Source of the DNA: an uncultured Lachnospiraceae bacterium
Lineage (GTDB): Bacteria; Bacillota; Clostridia; Lachnospirales; Lachnospiraceae
Length of the DNA stretch: 64,000 nt
Reading direction: 5' to 3'
NCBI GenBank assembly: GCA_946557105.1
Contig: CAMNSZ010000006.1
Location: 62,001-126,000 of the forward strand
Shown: positions 26,125 through 35,100 of the stretch, one piece after another
Position numbering within the stretch: the first letter of the stretch is position 1
Layout: every line of letters begins with the position of its first letter
Position numbers and translations under genes: made by a program
Notes under the pieces: generated by a model
Database searches by the model: none
What the model saw: the letters and a program-made list of their open reading frames with translations, nothing else
What the model was told of the DNA's origin: nothing

Positions 26125-27297
26125 ATGATGGATTCTAATAGTATAATTACGGTTAGAACCGCTGCGGCAGGTGGCGATACAAAAGGAGATAGGCTGCAGG
26201 AGCTTGTAAACGACTATATTACTCAGAAGCAGCCGGTTCTTATGCAGATGAAAAGAGGAATCCTCGGAAAGGAAGAATTTCTTTCCGAGGTGCAGGGCCA
26301 TATCAGTCACTATTACGGGCTGTCCTCGGGGGAAGAAGCAGAGCTCTTGAAAAGGTTTGAGCAGTATATTTACGGATATTCCAGACTATCTGTGCTGATT
26401 GACGACAGTAGGATATCGGATATTCGCGTCATCAGTTACGACAATATCAGGATTAAGAAGGAGGGACGGCGCATGGATGCGGGGGTGATGTTTTCCTCCG
26501 AGAAGGAATATCGTCAGTTTATCGAATATGTCGCCACCAAAAATCAAGTCAATATTTCCAATCTTAATGCCATTCAAAGGTTTACGGATACCGAAAGTCA
26601 TGCCGACTTTATTCTGAGGTTTACGCTGTCCATGCCGTTGGTCAACACCTATCACGAACCATATCTGTGCATTCGCAAGGTTCCCAAGTTATTTCCCCAG
26701 ATAAAAGAATTGATTGAAAAAAATATGCTCGACCGGGAGACGGCGGAATTGTTGATACAACGGTTCAGGCAGGGGTCCACGCTAATCTGCGGAGGGAACT
26801 CCTCGGGAAAGACCACTCTGTTAAACGCCTTGAAGGAAACGCTTCCGGATAATATGGCCGTCTTGGTGACGCAGCAGGCGGATGAGCTGACGACCAGATT
26901 TCACCCGGATATGATGTTTCTGCACTCTTTGCAGGGAACGGCGGAAAGCAAGGTGACTTATGATTTAAAGGATATCAGTATAGCCGGACTGACTATGGAT
27001 GTGGATTTTTTTATAATCGGGGAGGTGAAGGGAGCGGAAGCTCTTTATCTATTGAATGCGGCGTATACGGGACAGCTATGCGCGGCTACCATTCATGCGC
27101 CGTCGGCGGACAGGGCGCCGGATAAGCTGGCGGATTACGCCATGTATGAAAGCCGTTATTCCAAGGAGGAGCTGATGAGGATGCTGGATTGCTTCAAGAC
27201 CTTGATTTTTATGGAGCATTATAAGGTTAAACAGATTTACTCCTGCGAAGGCTGGAATGAAGAGATAAAAAATTTGAATTATAAGAGGATTTTATGA
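26125..27297 (+). CDS. TadA/CpaF-like secretion ATPase, 390 aa
   Basis: This is the motor ATPase of a Tad (type IVb pilus) or related type II secretion machine. Walker A is GGNSSGKTTLLNAL; the Walker B/Glu region is FFIIGEVKGAEALYLLNAA; CAATIHAPSADRAPDKL matches the family's His box. The N-terminal domain (about residues 60-120) fits the CpaF helical region. I place the start at one of two adjacent ATGs (26125/26128) after GGGAGGG; the longer upstream frame starts with TTG and has no signal. The TadB-like gene starts directly after its stop codon. It opens a ten-gene run ending with a prepilin peptidase. Confidence 0.85.
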   Translation: MMDSNSIITVRTAAAGGDTKGDRLQELVNDYITQKQPVLMQMKRGILGKEEFLSEVQGHISHYYGLSSGEEAELLKRFEQYIYGYSRLSVLIDDSRISDIRVISYDNIRIKKEGRRMDAGVMFSSEKEYRQFIEYVATKNQVNISNLNAIQRFTDTESHADFILRFTLSMPLVNTYHEPYLCIRKVPKLFPQIKELIEKNMLDRETAELLIQRFRQGSTLICGGNSSGKTTLLNALKETLPDNMAVLVTQQADELTTRFHPDMMFLHSLQGTAESKVTYDLKDISIAGLTMDVDFFIIGEVKGAEALYLLNAAYTGQLCAATIHAPSADRAPDKLADYAMYESRYSKEELMRMLDCFKTLIFMEHYKVKQIYSCEGWNEEIKNLNYKRIL

Positions 27298-28233
27298 ATG
27301 ATAAGAGCTGCAATATTTATTTGTTTGTTTACCGGATTTTTGCTGCTGTTTTATAAAATTGGAAGGCTGAGGCTGCTGGAAAATTTGTTAAGGCAGACGA
27401 AAAGCGGGATGGAGGAGTCTGCAAGGCAGCGGCTCTTGCTGAACAGAAGCCGTCTGCAGCAGCTGCAAAAGGATTACTCCTTTTGGTTCTATTTGGACAG
27501 GGAGCTTGATTATAGCGGTTGGAAGCGTTTTTTTGGCTGGTTGACGGTGGAGTGCTGGCTGCTTTTTCAAGTGATTGCCTCGGCGGCAATATTTTTGATA
27601 ATGGCGGTTTTAACGTCGGGCTTCACGGGCGCTATTTTGGGTGTGTTATGCCTTTGGGGAGGCGAATGGCTGCTTATAGAGGCAGGAAAGGCGAAAATGT
27701 TAAAGGCCGTAAATGGCAATCTGCTGAAATTTTTGGATTTTCTGGGGAATTATAGCCTGACTGCCCCAGAGGTCACAAGCGTGCTCGGGCAGGTGAGCAG
27801 ATATATGGAGGAGCCGCTGCAGAGCGTATTGGACGAGTGCTGTTATGAGGCGCAGACCACGGGCGATGTGGGAATGGCGCTGTTGTCTATGGCAGAAAAA
27901 GTAGAACATCCCAAATTTAAGGAAATTGTGAGAAATATTGAAGTAAGTACGAGATATTGTGCGGATTTTACGGTGCTGGTGAAAGCAAGCCGCAGATCAG
28001 TGCGGGAATACCTTCGCATGGGAGAGGAAAGGAAGTGTATGTTAAGGGAAGCGGTCATCAATATGCTTTTGCTGTGCGGCATGTCGCTGGTAGTGCTGCT
28101 AGTGGTGGATAAGCTTATAGAGGCCTCCGTATGGGAGTTATTGTGGGGAACAATCCCCGGAAAGCTTGCGCTGTCGGTGGTCGGGGGTATTTTTTTACTT
28201 TTCGTCAGGCAAATATACAAGATTAACAGATGA
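27298..28233 (+). CDS. TadB-like pilus assembly membrane protein, 311 aa
   Basis: Membrane helices lie at about residues 3-22, 80-122 (two close helices) and at the C-terminus (about 245-305, two helices). The cytoplasmic domain between about 125 and 240 (GNYSLTAPEVTSVLGQVSRY, FKEIVRNIEVSTRYC) is the type II secretion F domain. This protein and the next form the inner-membrane platform of Tad systems. The ATG follows the ATPase stop codon with no gap. Similarity in plan rather than exact motifs supports TadB. Confidence 0.72.
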   Translation: MIRAAIFICLFTGFLLLFYKIGRLRLLENLLRQTKSGMEESARQRLLLNRSRLQQLQKDYSFWFYLDRELDYSGWKRFFGWLTVECWLLFQVIASAAIFLIMAVLTSGFTGAILGVLCLWGGEWLLIEAGKAKMLKAVNGNLLKFLDFLGNYSLTAPEVTSVLGQVSRYMEEPLQSVLDECCYEAQTTGDVGMALLSMAEKVEHPKFKEIVRNIEVSTRYCADFTVLVKASRRSVREYLRMGEERKCMLREAVINMLLLCGMSLVVLLVVDKLIEASVWELLWGTIPGKLALSVVGGIFLLFVRQIYKINR

Positions 28234-28291
28234 AAAAGATTCGGTTTATACCGCGGCATAAAGATTTACCTTCATTGCTTCGGAAAGGACG

Positions 28292-29143
28292 GTGGATACG
28301 AGAATGCAGGAGGAAAATATTTTAACGGCTCTAATCATACTGCCCGCGGCAGCATCGGCGCTATTATTTTTTTTCTTTATAGCGCTTATTAAGGAATATC
28401 ATCCTCGGCACATGATTTTAGAGGGATGCGAAGAATTTTACGGGCTTTTAAAGGCTAGGGGAAGGGAGCTTCCATGGTATCAGAGAAAGCAGAGCTGGCT
28501 GAAAAAAAAGGGGGCGGCGTTTCATCTGGGGGAGTGGATAAATCCCATGTGGTTTCTGTCATTAAAGCTTGTGTCGGCATTTTGCGGGATGATGATGGGA
28601 ATTGGTTATTCGCCCCTGCTGGGCCTGCTTCTGTCCTGTTTCCTATATGCTCTGCCGGGATGGCTTTTGCATTATTTAAACGGCAGGGATAATGAAAGGA
28701 TGCTGTCCGAGCTGCGGCTGGTATATCATGCGTTGGAAATACAGGTTCGTGCAGGAGTACATGTGGCGGACGCTCTGGCGGAGTGCTATGGCTGTGTTCA
28801 GGAAAAAAGGTTAAAGCGTGCTTTTATGGAGCTGGCAGGCGATATTGTGTTGAAGGCAGATATCTATGAGAGTCTGGAGCGCTTTCAGGAAAAGTTTGAC
28901 AACCGATATCTTGATACTCTCTGTATTACCGTTTTGCAGGCGCTGGAATCAGGGCAGGCGGTGGAGCTTTTAACGGATATTTCCGAGCAGATAAAGGATA
29001 TGGAGCTTACGGTATTGGAAAGAAAAAAAGGAGCTCTGGACAGGAGTATCACCTTTTATCAGCTGGGAATTTTGGCGGCAGTTCTGGGAGTGGTTTTGTA
29101 TGCCTGTATAACGCAAATGTTTACTGCGGCCGTTCACTTATAA
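28292..29143 (+). CDS. TadC-like pilus assembly membrane protein, 283 aa
   Basis: This is the second type II secretion F domain protein of the locus. It has an N-terminal helix (about 12-32), two helices around 90-130, a cytoplasmic helical domain (about 140-245, LRLVYHALEIQVRAGVHVADALAE, DRSI), and a C-terminal helix (about 253-275). The start is either GTG 28292 (AAGGA just upstream) or ATG 28304. TadB and TadC are normally adjacent, as here. The next gene is 175 bases further on and encodes a small pilin-like protein. Confidence 0.72.
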   Translation: MDTRMQEENILTALIILPAAASALLFFFFIALIKEYHPRHMILEGCEEFYGLLKARGRELPWYQRKQSWLKKKGAAFHLGEWINPMWFLSLKLVSAFCGMMMGIGYSPLLGLLLSCFLYALPGWLLHYLNGRDNERMLSELRLVYHALEIQVRAGVHVADALAECYGCVQEKRLKRAFMELAGDIVLKADIYESLERFQEKFDNRYLDTLCITVLQALESGQAVELLTDISEQIKDMELTVLERKKGALDRSITFYQLGILAAVLGVVLYACITQMFTAAVHL

Positions 29144-29348
29144 GTTACCGGGCTTTTTAGATTTAATTTTCACTTTTTCGCGTTTAAGACAAAGGGGAAA
29201 AGGGGATAGGAAATAAAAATAGGGCGGAAGAAAAAATAAAGAAAGGAATATATACAAACATCTCTTTCGCATTTTAAGTTTGTGCCTCGAATGAAAATAT
29301 AAAGGTTATGATTGGGGCTTGGTGCAGAATATGAAAGGTATCAATAAA

Positions 29349-29564
29349 ATGAAAAATTTAATATCAATGAAGGTATGGGAATTTTTAAATTCCGGAATAA
29401 AAAAGGAGCCGGGGATTGACGGCATACTGGTGACGGTAGGGTTGTGTATTATTGCGCTGCTTTTGTGCGTGGTAATGAAGGAAAGCCTGCAAAAATTTAT
29501 AGAAAACATCGTAGCCGCGCTTGAACGGGAAGCAAAAATTATTTTGACGGGAGTGCAGGGATGA
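29349..29564 (+). CDS. Flp-like small pilin candidate, 71 aa
   Basis: A short N-terminal part (MKNLISMKVWEFLNSGIKKEPG) is followed by one strongly hydrophobic helix (ILVTVGLCIIALLLCVVM) and a short helical tail. This is the plan of Flp/type IVb pilins, whose leader ends in a Gly before the helix, possibly KKEPG-IDG here. The usual Glu five residues after cleavage is not clear. The start is uncertain among 29319, 29331 and 29349; AAAGGT supports the last. The TadE-like gene overlaps its stop by four bases. Position and size make it the best major-pilin candidate. Confidence 0.6.
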   Translation: MKNLISMKVWEFLNSGIKKEPGIDGILVTVGLCIIALLLCVVMKESLQKFIENIVAALEREAKIILTGVQG

Positions 29565-29917
29565 GAAAACAGCGGGGAAGCGTTGGCGATATCTTAGCTA
29601 CTGTCATTTGTATTTTGACTATGAGCATAATTCTTTTTGCCTTTCTTGACTGCGTGGAGCTAATCCATCAAAAGCTTCAGGTTGGACAGCTGGCGCGAAA
29701 GTATATTCTTAAAATGGAGACTGTAGGATGCCTGAGCGCTTCGGAAAAAATGTGGTTGGACGGCGAGCTTTCGGAAATGGGGGTAACGGATATAGATTTT
29801 AGCGGAAGTACCCTGAATATGGCAAGCTATGGTGAGGCGATTACCTTACGAATCAAGGGTAAGTTGAGGGGAGAGTACGAGTTTGAGGAGAAGAGAGTGT
29901 CTACGGCCAAGCATTAA
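29561..29917 (+). CDS. TadE-like (DUF4320-type) pseudopilin, 118 aa
   Basis: After a basic start (MRKQRGSVGD) comes one hydrophobic helix (about residues 10-31, ILATVICILTMSIILFAFLD) and a soluble domain. RGS-x-x-D followed by a helix fits the class III prepilin signal of TadE-like minor pilins, with possible cleavage at Gly6. The similarity also recalls DUF4320 proteins of Clostridia. The start overlaps the Flp-like gene by four bases (ATGA). Confidence 0.6.
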   Translation: MRKQRGSVGDILATVICILTMSIILFAFLDCVELIHQKLQVGQLARKYILKMETVGCLSASEKMWLDGELSEMGVTDIDFSGSTLNMASYGEAITLRIKGKLRGEYEFEEKRVSTAKH

Positions 29918-29933
29918 GTATACGAGGAGAGAA

Positions 29934-30500
29934 TTGCTTCCTCTATGGCTCTGCAAACAAAAAGGACAGATTCAGTGGACGGTGGGGTTGTTTTTTCTGT
30001 TGTTTCTTGGCATATTATTATGTTTTTTGCTACAGCTTTTGCGGTATCACATGACAAGTATTTACTTAGAGGATACCCTTGCAGCTTCCAATCTTGCGTC
30101 GGCCGTAGTGGATTTGGAGGAATACGGAATATCTCATGAAATTTTGATAAGCGAGCCAAATCAGGCATATATCAGGTATTGTTCTGCGGTGAAGGGCAAT
30201 TTAAATCTGAATGAGGAGTGGGAATGTACAAATAAGCAGCTTGTCTCGGGAGCGGTAAGTATAGTAAATTATACCGTTTATAATGTACAGGAGGGGGCGG
30301 TAACAATATATTCCATAGACGAAAACGGACAGATAAGCAGCGGCAAGGGAGAGCTTGGGGGTGTGAGGGCGCCTAACGGCATTCTTATTGAATCTACATC
30401 TATTTATAGTGAAATCAGTTTTGCGGTAAAGGGGCTGTTCGGCATGGAAGTAAAGGCGCATAAAGGAAAGCTGGTAGATATTGTGGCAAGTATATTATAA
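29934..30500 (+). CDS. Second TadE/TadF-like pseudopilin, 188 aa
   Basis: I choose the TTG at 29934 because GAGGAGA lies 3 bases upstream; the longer frame from 29883 would overlap the previous gene by 35 bases. The protein starts LLPLWLCKQKGQIQWTVGLFF and has one helix (FLLFLGILLCFLLQLL). The remainder is an extracytoplasmic domain with beta-strand character (SIVNYTVYNVQEGAVTIYSI). The KGQI-Q before the helix resembles a class III prepilin cleavage region. Function in the machine is inferred from position. Confidence 0.6.
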   Translation: MLPLWLCKQKGQIQWTVGLFFLLFLGILLCFLLQLLRYHMTSIYLEDTLAASNLASAVVDLEEYGISHEILISEPNQAYIRYCSAVKGNLNLNEEWECTNKQLVSGAVSIVNYTVYNVQEGAVTIYSIDENGQISSGKGELGGVRAPNGILIESTSIYSEISFAVKGLFGMEVKAHKGKLVDIVASIL

Positions 30501-30522
30501 CGGATTGGAGGAGTGTAAATCA

Positions 30523-31197
30523 TTGAAGACAGTTAAAACTAAAAAAGAAAAGAGGGAACACTCAACCGCCAAGCTTTGGACAGGCGGCGTTTTAGCAGCA
30601 TTGGTGGCGGCGATAGTGATGTTTGCAGTAATGCTTTGGCTGGAGAAAAGTATTTTGACGCAATATGAGAAAGGCGAAATTTATGTGGCAGCAAAAGTAA
30701 TTCCCAAGGGACAGCTTGTGACAAAGGAAAACCTGCAGGATTTTCTTGAAATAAAGCAATTAGATAAAAGCTGTATTCCGCAGACGGCAATCAGCAATGA
30801 GGAGCAGGTACAAAATTTGACGGCGGTATTTGATATTGAGGAAGGGGTTCTTTTGACCGGCGGAATGTTTAAGACAGAAGAAGAAATAATAAAAGATATG
30901 AAGGAACCTGTGGTGGCCGGCTTTAAGGCGGAGGATTTGTATCAGGTGGCAGGCGGAACGCTGCGTACCGGCGACAGAATTCATATTTACCGCGCAGATG
31001 AAGAGGATAAGACAGTGCTGGTGTGGTCCGATGTGTTTGTGCATCAGGTCTTTGACGGCGCAGGAAACATTATTGAGAGCGGCGACGCTTTTACGGCGGC
31101 GCAAAGGATTAATGTATATCTGGATAAGTCAAATGTGGAGGAGTTCTATTCGCAGCTTTCTGCGGGAACGCTCCGTGTAGTAAAAATATGTGAATAA
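30523..31197 (+). CDS. CpaB-like SAF-domain pilus assembly protein, 224 aa
   Basis: A TTG start at 30523 is preceded by GGAGGAG at 9 bases. The N-terminus is basic, followed by one helix (about residues 17-41). The outside part has the SAF domain of CpaB/RcpC: EIYVAAKVIPKGQLVTKENLQDFLE and VLLTGGMF. The later region (TGDRIHIYRADEEDKTVLVW) matches the pilus-assembly form of this domain. CpaB stabilises the outer parts of the Tad machine in diderms; monoderm Tad loci often keep a short version like this one. Confidence 0.75.
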   Translation: MKTVKTKKEKREHSTAKLWTGGVLAALVAAIVMFAVMLWLEKSILTQYEKGEIYVAAKVIPKGQLVTKENLQDFLEIKQLDKSCIPQTAISNEEQVQNLTAVFDIEEGVLLTGGMFKTEEEIIKDMKEPVVAGFKAEDLYQVAGGTLRTGDRIHIYRADEEDKTVLVWSDVFVHQVFDGAGNIIESGDAFTAAQRINVYLDKSNVEEFYSQLSAGTLRVVKICE

Positions 31198-31347
31198 TAT
31201 GACAGTGAAATTGCAGACGACAACTATAATGAATAATTCCAAGGACTTTAAATGGTATTATGTAAATATGGAAAGTCTATGCGATTGCATTCGGGAACCT
31301 TGATAACTGCATAGGGAAACCTTTATAAAAATAGGGGAGGAATGTAA

Positions 31348-32130
31348 ATGAAAAGATTATTGGCGGTAATATCTATAGCAGGCTTGATTCTAGCCGGGTG
31401 TGGGAGCAATATATCTCAGGAATGCAGCGGATTGTCTGAGACGTTATCATCAAGACAAGAAGCCGCAGCTACCCTTCAGGGTATACAAAAAAGGTCGGTG
31501 GTAAATGAAGATGCCGGGAATGGCAGTAGGTTGACGGCTGCCTCGGAGCCAATTCCCGAGCAGACTGCAACACCGTTTCAGGGTTATCACCATACATATT
31601 CTCATGCCCATACGCACATTTATATGGAGGAGACTGTGGCAGCTACCTGTACGGACGCCGCAACTATTACCACTAAGTGCAGCTTCTGCGGGGAAGTGTC
31701 TCAAACGCGTAAGGAGGGCAGTGCACTGGAGCATGAATGGGAAAAGGTAATATATTCTACGCCTACCTGCGCCATGGACGGATATGGCTATTTACAGTGC
31801 AAGCACTGTGGACGGCAGAAGGATTATGAAACTCTTGCAAAGCTGCCGCATGATTGTGAAGAGACTGTGGTGCAGGAGGGAGACTGTTATATGCCAAGAG
31901 TTACCGAGAAGGTGTGCCAGATTTGCGATATCCACCAACCGAGAGAGTATGACTATGACGCTCATAGAGAGGAACATAATTGGGTAACAAAAACAGAACA
32001 GATATATGATAAAGGATGTCATGCTCATAAGGAAGTGACGAAAACGATATGCTCTATCTGCAATAAAGAAAAGCCTGATTCAATGAATAGCAGTTTATTT
32101 ATTATAAATCATGAAAAGAAGGAAGAGTGA
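31348..32130 (+). CDS. Lipoprotein with repeated CxxC motifs, 260 aa
   Basis: A lipoprotein signal is clear: MKRLLAVISIAGLILAGCGS, with the lipobox LAGC and mature Cys18. The mature protein has a Ser/Thr-rich spacer (to about residue 75) and a His-rich stretch (HHTYSHAHTHIYMEE). A series of CxxC knuckles follows: CSFC, CKHC, CQIC and CSIC, each with a preceding single Cys (CT, CAMDG, CYMP, CHAHKE). These look like repeated zinc-ribbon-like modules of about 35 residues. The 3' end overlaps the frame of the large protein. The lipidation places it on the outer membrane face, beside the pilus machine. Confidence 0.75.
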   Translation: MKRLLAVISIAGLILAGCGSNISQECSGLSETLSSRQEAAATLQGIQKRSVVNEDAGNGSRLTAASEPIPEQTATPFQGYHHTYSHAHTHIYMEETVAATCTDAATITTKCSFCGEVSQTRKEGSALEHEWEKVIYSTPTCAMDGYGYLQCKHCGRQKDYETLAKLPHDCEETVVQEGDCYMPRVTEKVCQICDIHQPREYDYDAHREEHNWVTKTEQIYDKGCHAHKEVTKTICSICNKEKPDSMNSSLFIINHEKKEE

Positions 32131-32137
32131 CAGACAA

Positions 32138-35100
32138 ATGAAGATGATGAAAATAAGTAGATTTCTGCTGATATTGTGCGGCGTCATGTCATTTTCGGCA
32201 GTGCCAGAGCTGGCAGCAGAAGCGGGCACTCTTTATGAGAGCGCTTACGTGAGGCTTTCCCCTGACGGGTATGCATGGACTACGCAGGAGTCTTTGCCAT
32301 ATACGGACAACTATAGAAATTATTTATTATCGGGGCAGTATCCGGAGTATTGGTATATGCAGGGAAGCATTCTTGACACGGGAACCGAATCCACCCTGCG
32401 GGATTTGAGGGAAGGGGAACATTATTACGGCTATGACAGAATGGGGGAGACCCCTGTAGGGTATTGGCAGGTGGCATGGAGTCATGGAAGGTGTATACAT
32501 AATTGTACTGCAGATATGTGGCACGGTGTTCCGAACAATTCGGAGGCATGTCATAATGCCTATTATTCCGGTTGGTTTGCCTATTGTGCGGACTGTGGAG
32601 GGCGCATCACTTCTGCGCTTGTTTATATGTCAAAAGAAGCGGCGTCGTCCATCACCTCGTTGGATGTAAGGCTTGGGTATTATTACCAGTGCCCTGCTAA
32701 CGGGCATGTGGAAGTGACCGGAGATGCCGGTACACATGATTGTAAAGCCATTTCCTTTAACAAATATAGTGTAACATATGAGCGGAACGGAGATTTTGTC
32801 AACGGCGAGATGAATGCCAGTTATCATATGTATAACAATGAGAATAGGTATCGGGGTGAGCCCGTAACCCCAATCACAAGGCTGACAAAGAATGTCTACA
32901 CTTGTGAGGGTTATACTTTTGCAGGATGGAATACCGAGCCGGATGGCTCGGGCAGGCCTTATGCGGACGGAGACACAATTTTTAACTTAAGCGTATATAA
33001 TGTGGAGGATGACCCCCAGCGGGGCACGGTGACCTTGTATGCCCAGTGGAAAGAGACGGAGAGTATTCTGCGCATAGATCCGGCGGGGGGAAGCTTCGGA
33101 GGAAAGAGAGGTATTACGGAAATCGTGCAGGGGTACGGAACTGCCTATTTTGTGGAAACAATGAAGGTGACGGCGCCTGACGGCTATACGGTTTCCTTTG
33201 ACGCTGACGGCGGAACCGCTTTGGAATCCATAAAGGCGGCAATGTCATTTTGCAGTTGGAAAATGAGTCAGCCCTTTCACGGATATTTTGGCGACAATAC
33301 ATATTATTTTGAAGGAGAAACGGGTGATATCGACACTTTGACGGCGACTTATAATATGCTTCCTATAATTTTGCCCACACCCCATAAGCCGGGGCATTCC
33401 TTCGGAGGCTGGAGTGAGGATAAGGAAGGGAAGAAGCCCGTGGGCTTTGGCGGCGACGAGTATGTGCCAAAAAAGGACGCCACCTTGTATGCCAACTGGG
33501 TGGAGCTTGTATTATGCTCCTACGATAATTATACAGATAACGGAGGGAAAGGGGCTGTCAATCTGAAATGGACGCAGCCTGACGAGCGGAAAAAAGCTTA
33601 CAAGCTGTACCGTTCGGGGAATGGAAGTAATTTTGCCTTGCTTTACGGTGCGAATGAAGACATAGGTGAAAGGGCCACAAAGCAAAGATTCTCCTATAAA
33701 AGCATACCGGAGGTTTACACCGTACCCTATGGCGGCTTTTATACGTTGACGGCAGGCGGCGCACAGGGAGGCGCCTACGGAGGCAACAAAGGCGGCGCAG
33801 GCGGTGGTGTAACAGCCAGATTTTACTTAAAGGAAGGGGAAAGGCTTACCGTTACCGTAGGAGGTCAGGGGGGCTATAATGGCGGAGGATATGCAGAAAG
33901 ATTCGGCAGTGGCGGGGGAGCCACTACCATAAGCTCCAACCTGAAGGGATGTCTGTTGATTGCCGGCGGGGGAGGCGGGGCGTCTCCTTTCGGCAGCGGC
34001 GGCGACGGAGGTATGTCTACAAGCCTTAGGGTTGACAAGAAGGGCAGTGGTGCAGCCGGGCAGGCAGGAGGAGGCGCCGGATATGTAGGAGGAAACGGGG
34101 GAGAGGAAATTATTCATTCTCATGTGAGCGACTGCTTTCACGTGCACACAGGAAATACCTGTTTGGGAGGAGGATGCTACGGGAACAGGCAGGTGATTGT
34201 CAAGGAATGCGGCGGAGACAGAAAGTATTTTTATACGAGCGATTATGACGCCACTAATATGAACGGCGTACAGTTGGCAGTATGTCCAAGATGCGGCAGT
34301 CCGGCGCCCTGTTGGCATCATGATGTGGTATATAAGTGTGACAGGTGCAAAACAACCGGGCTTGACGGCGGCAGCTGTTCAAGCAGTATAGACTCTATTG
34401 AGTATTCTCTGTCATGTAGTTATTCACGCTATGCTTCGGGTCAGCAGGTACAGGGAAATACGATGTGCGGATATAAGCAGGATCAAGTGCTTTCTGCCAA
34501 GCCGGCATACGGCGGGAGCAGCTATGTGAATGAAAGCTATGCCATGTCCTTCAGATTCAACGCAGGCGACCGTTTGGGAAACGGCATGGCGATTGTTGAG
34601 GCAAATACAGTAGGATATACGGATGCGCATACGATGAATGGTGTGGCGGCTCCCGACCTTGCGGCTCCGGATGCCGTTTCTGCAGACAGCGTAAGGTTTA
34701 AGCCCTTAAGCATGGAAGTAATACAGGTTTCCTTTGACAGGCCGAAGGATAATGGCACGCAGTATTGGTGGAAGGCGGAGTCTTATAAGGAAGGAACGGA
34801 AGCGCTGTTGTGCACCTCTAATATCACGACCAATACTCTTACCACGGGAACGGCGGGCTACTACTATATTTTAGATACGATTCCTACTCATGGAAGCCGT
34901 TTTGTTACAGCTGCCAATGCCTGTAACAGAGGAGATATCCTTACTACAAATGCGCTTGTCTGCAATACGGACTATGCCTTACAATACTTGCATATAGCAG
35001 CCGTGGACATGGCGGGAAATGTAGGAGTAACCACGGATATCAGGATAGACAGGGCTGACCAAAGGTGGTCCGTTGCAACGGATAAGATACAGATATCGGA

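Noticed and set aside
33750..34110. Glycine-codon-rich DNA considered as a tandem DNA repeat
   Set aside because: The bases do not repeat with a fixed period; the pattern is in the protein (GG blocks), so it is a domain rather than a DNA repeat.
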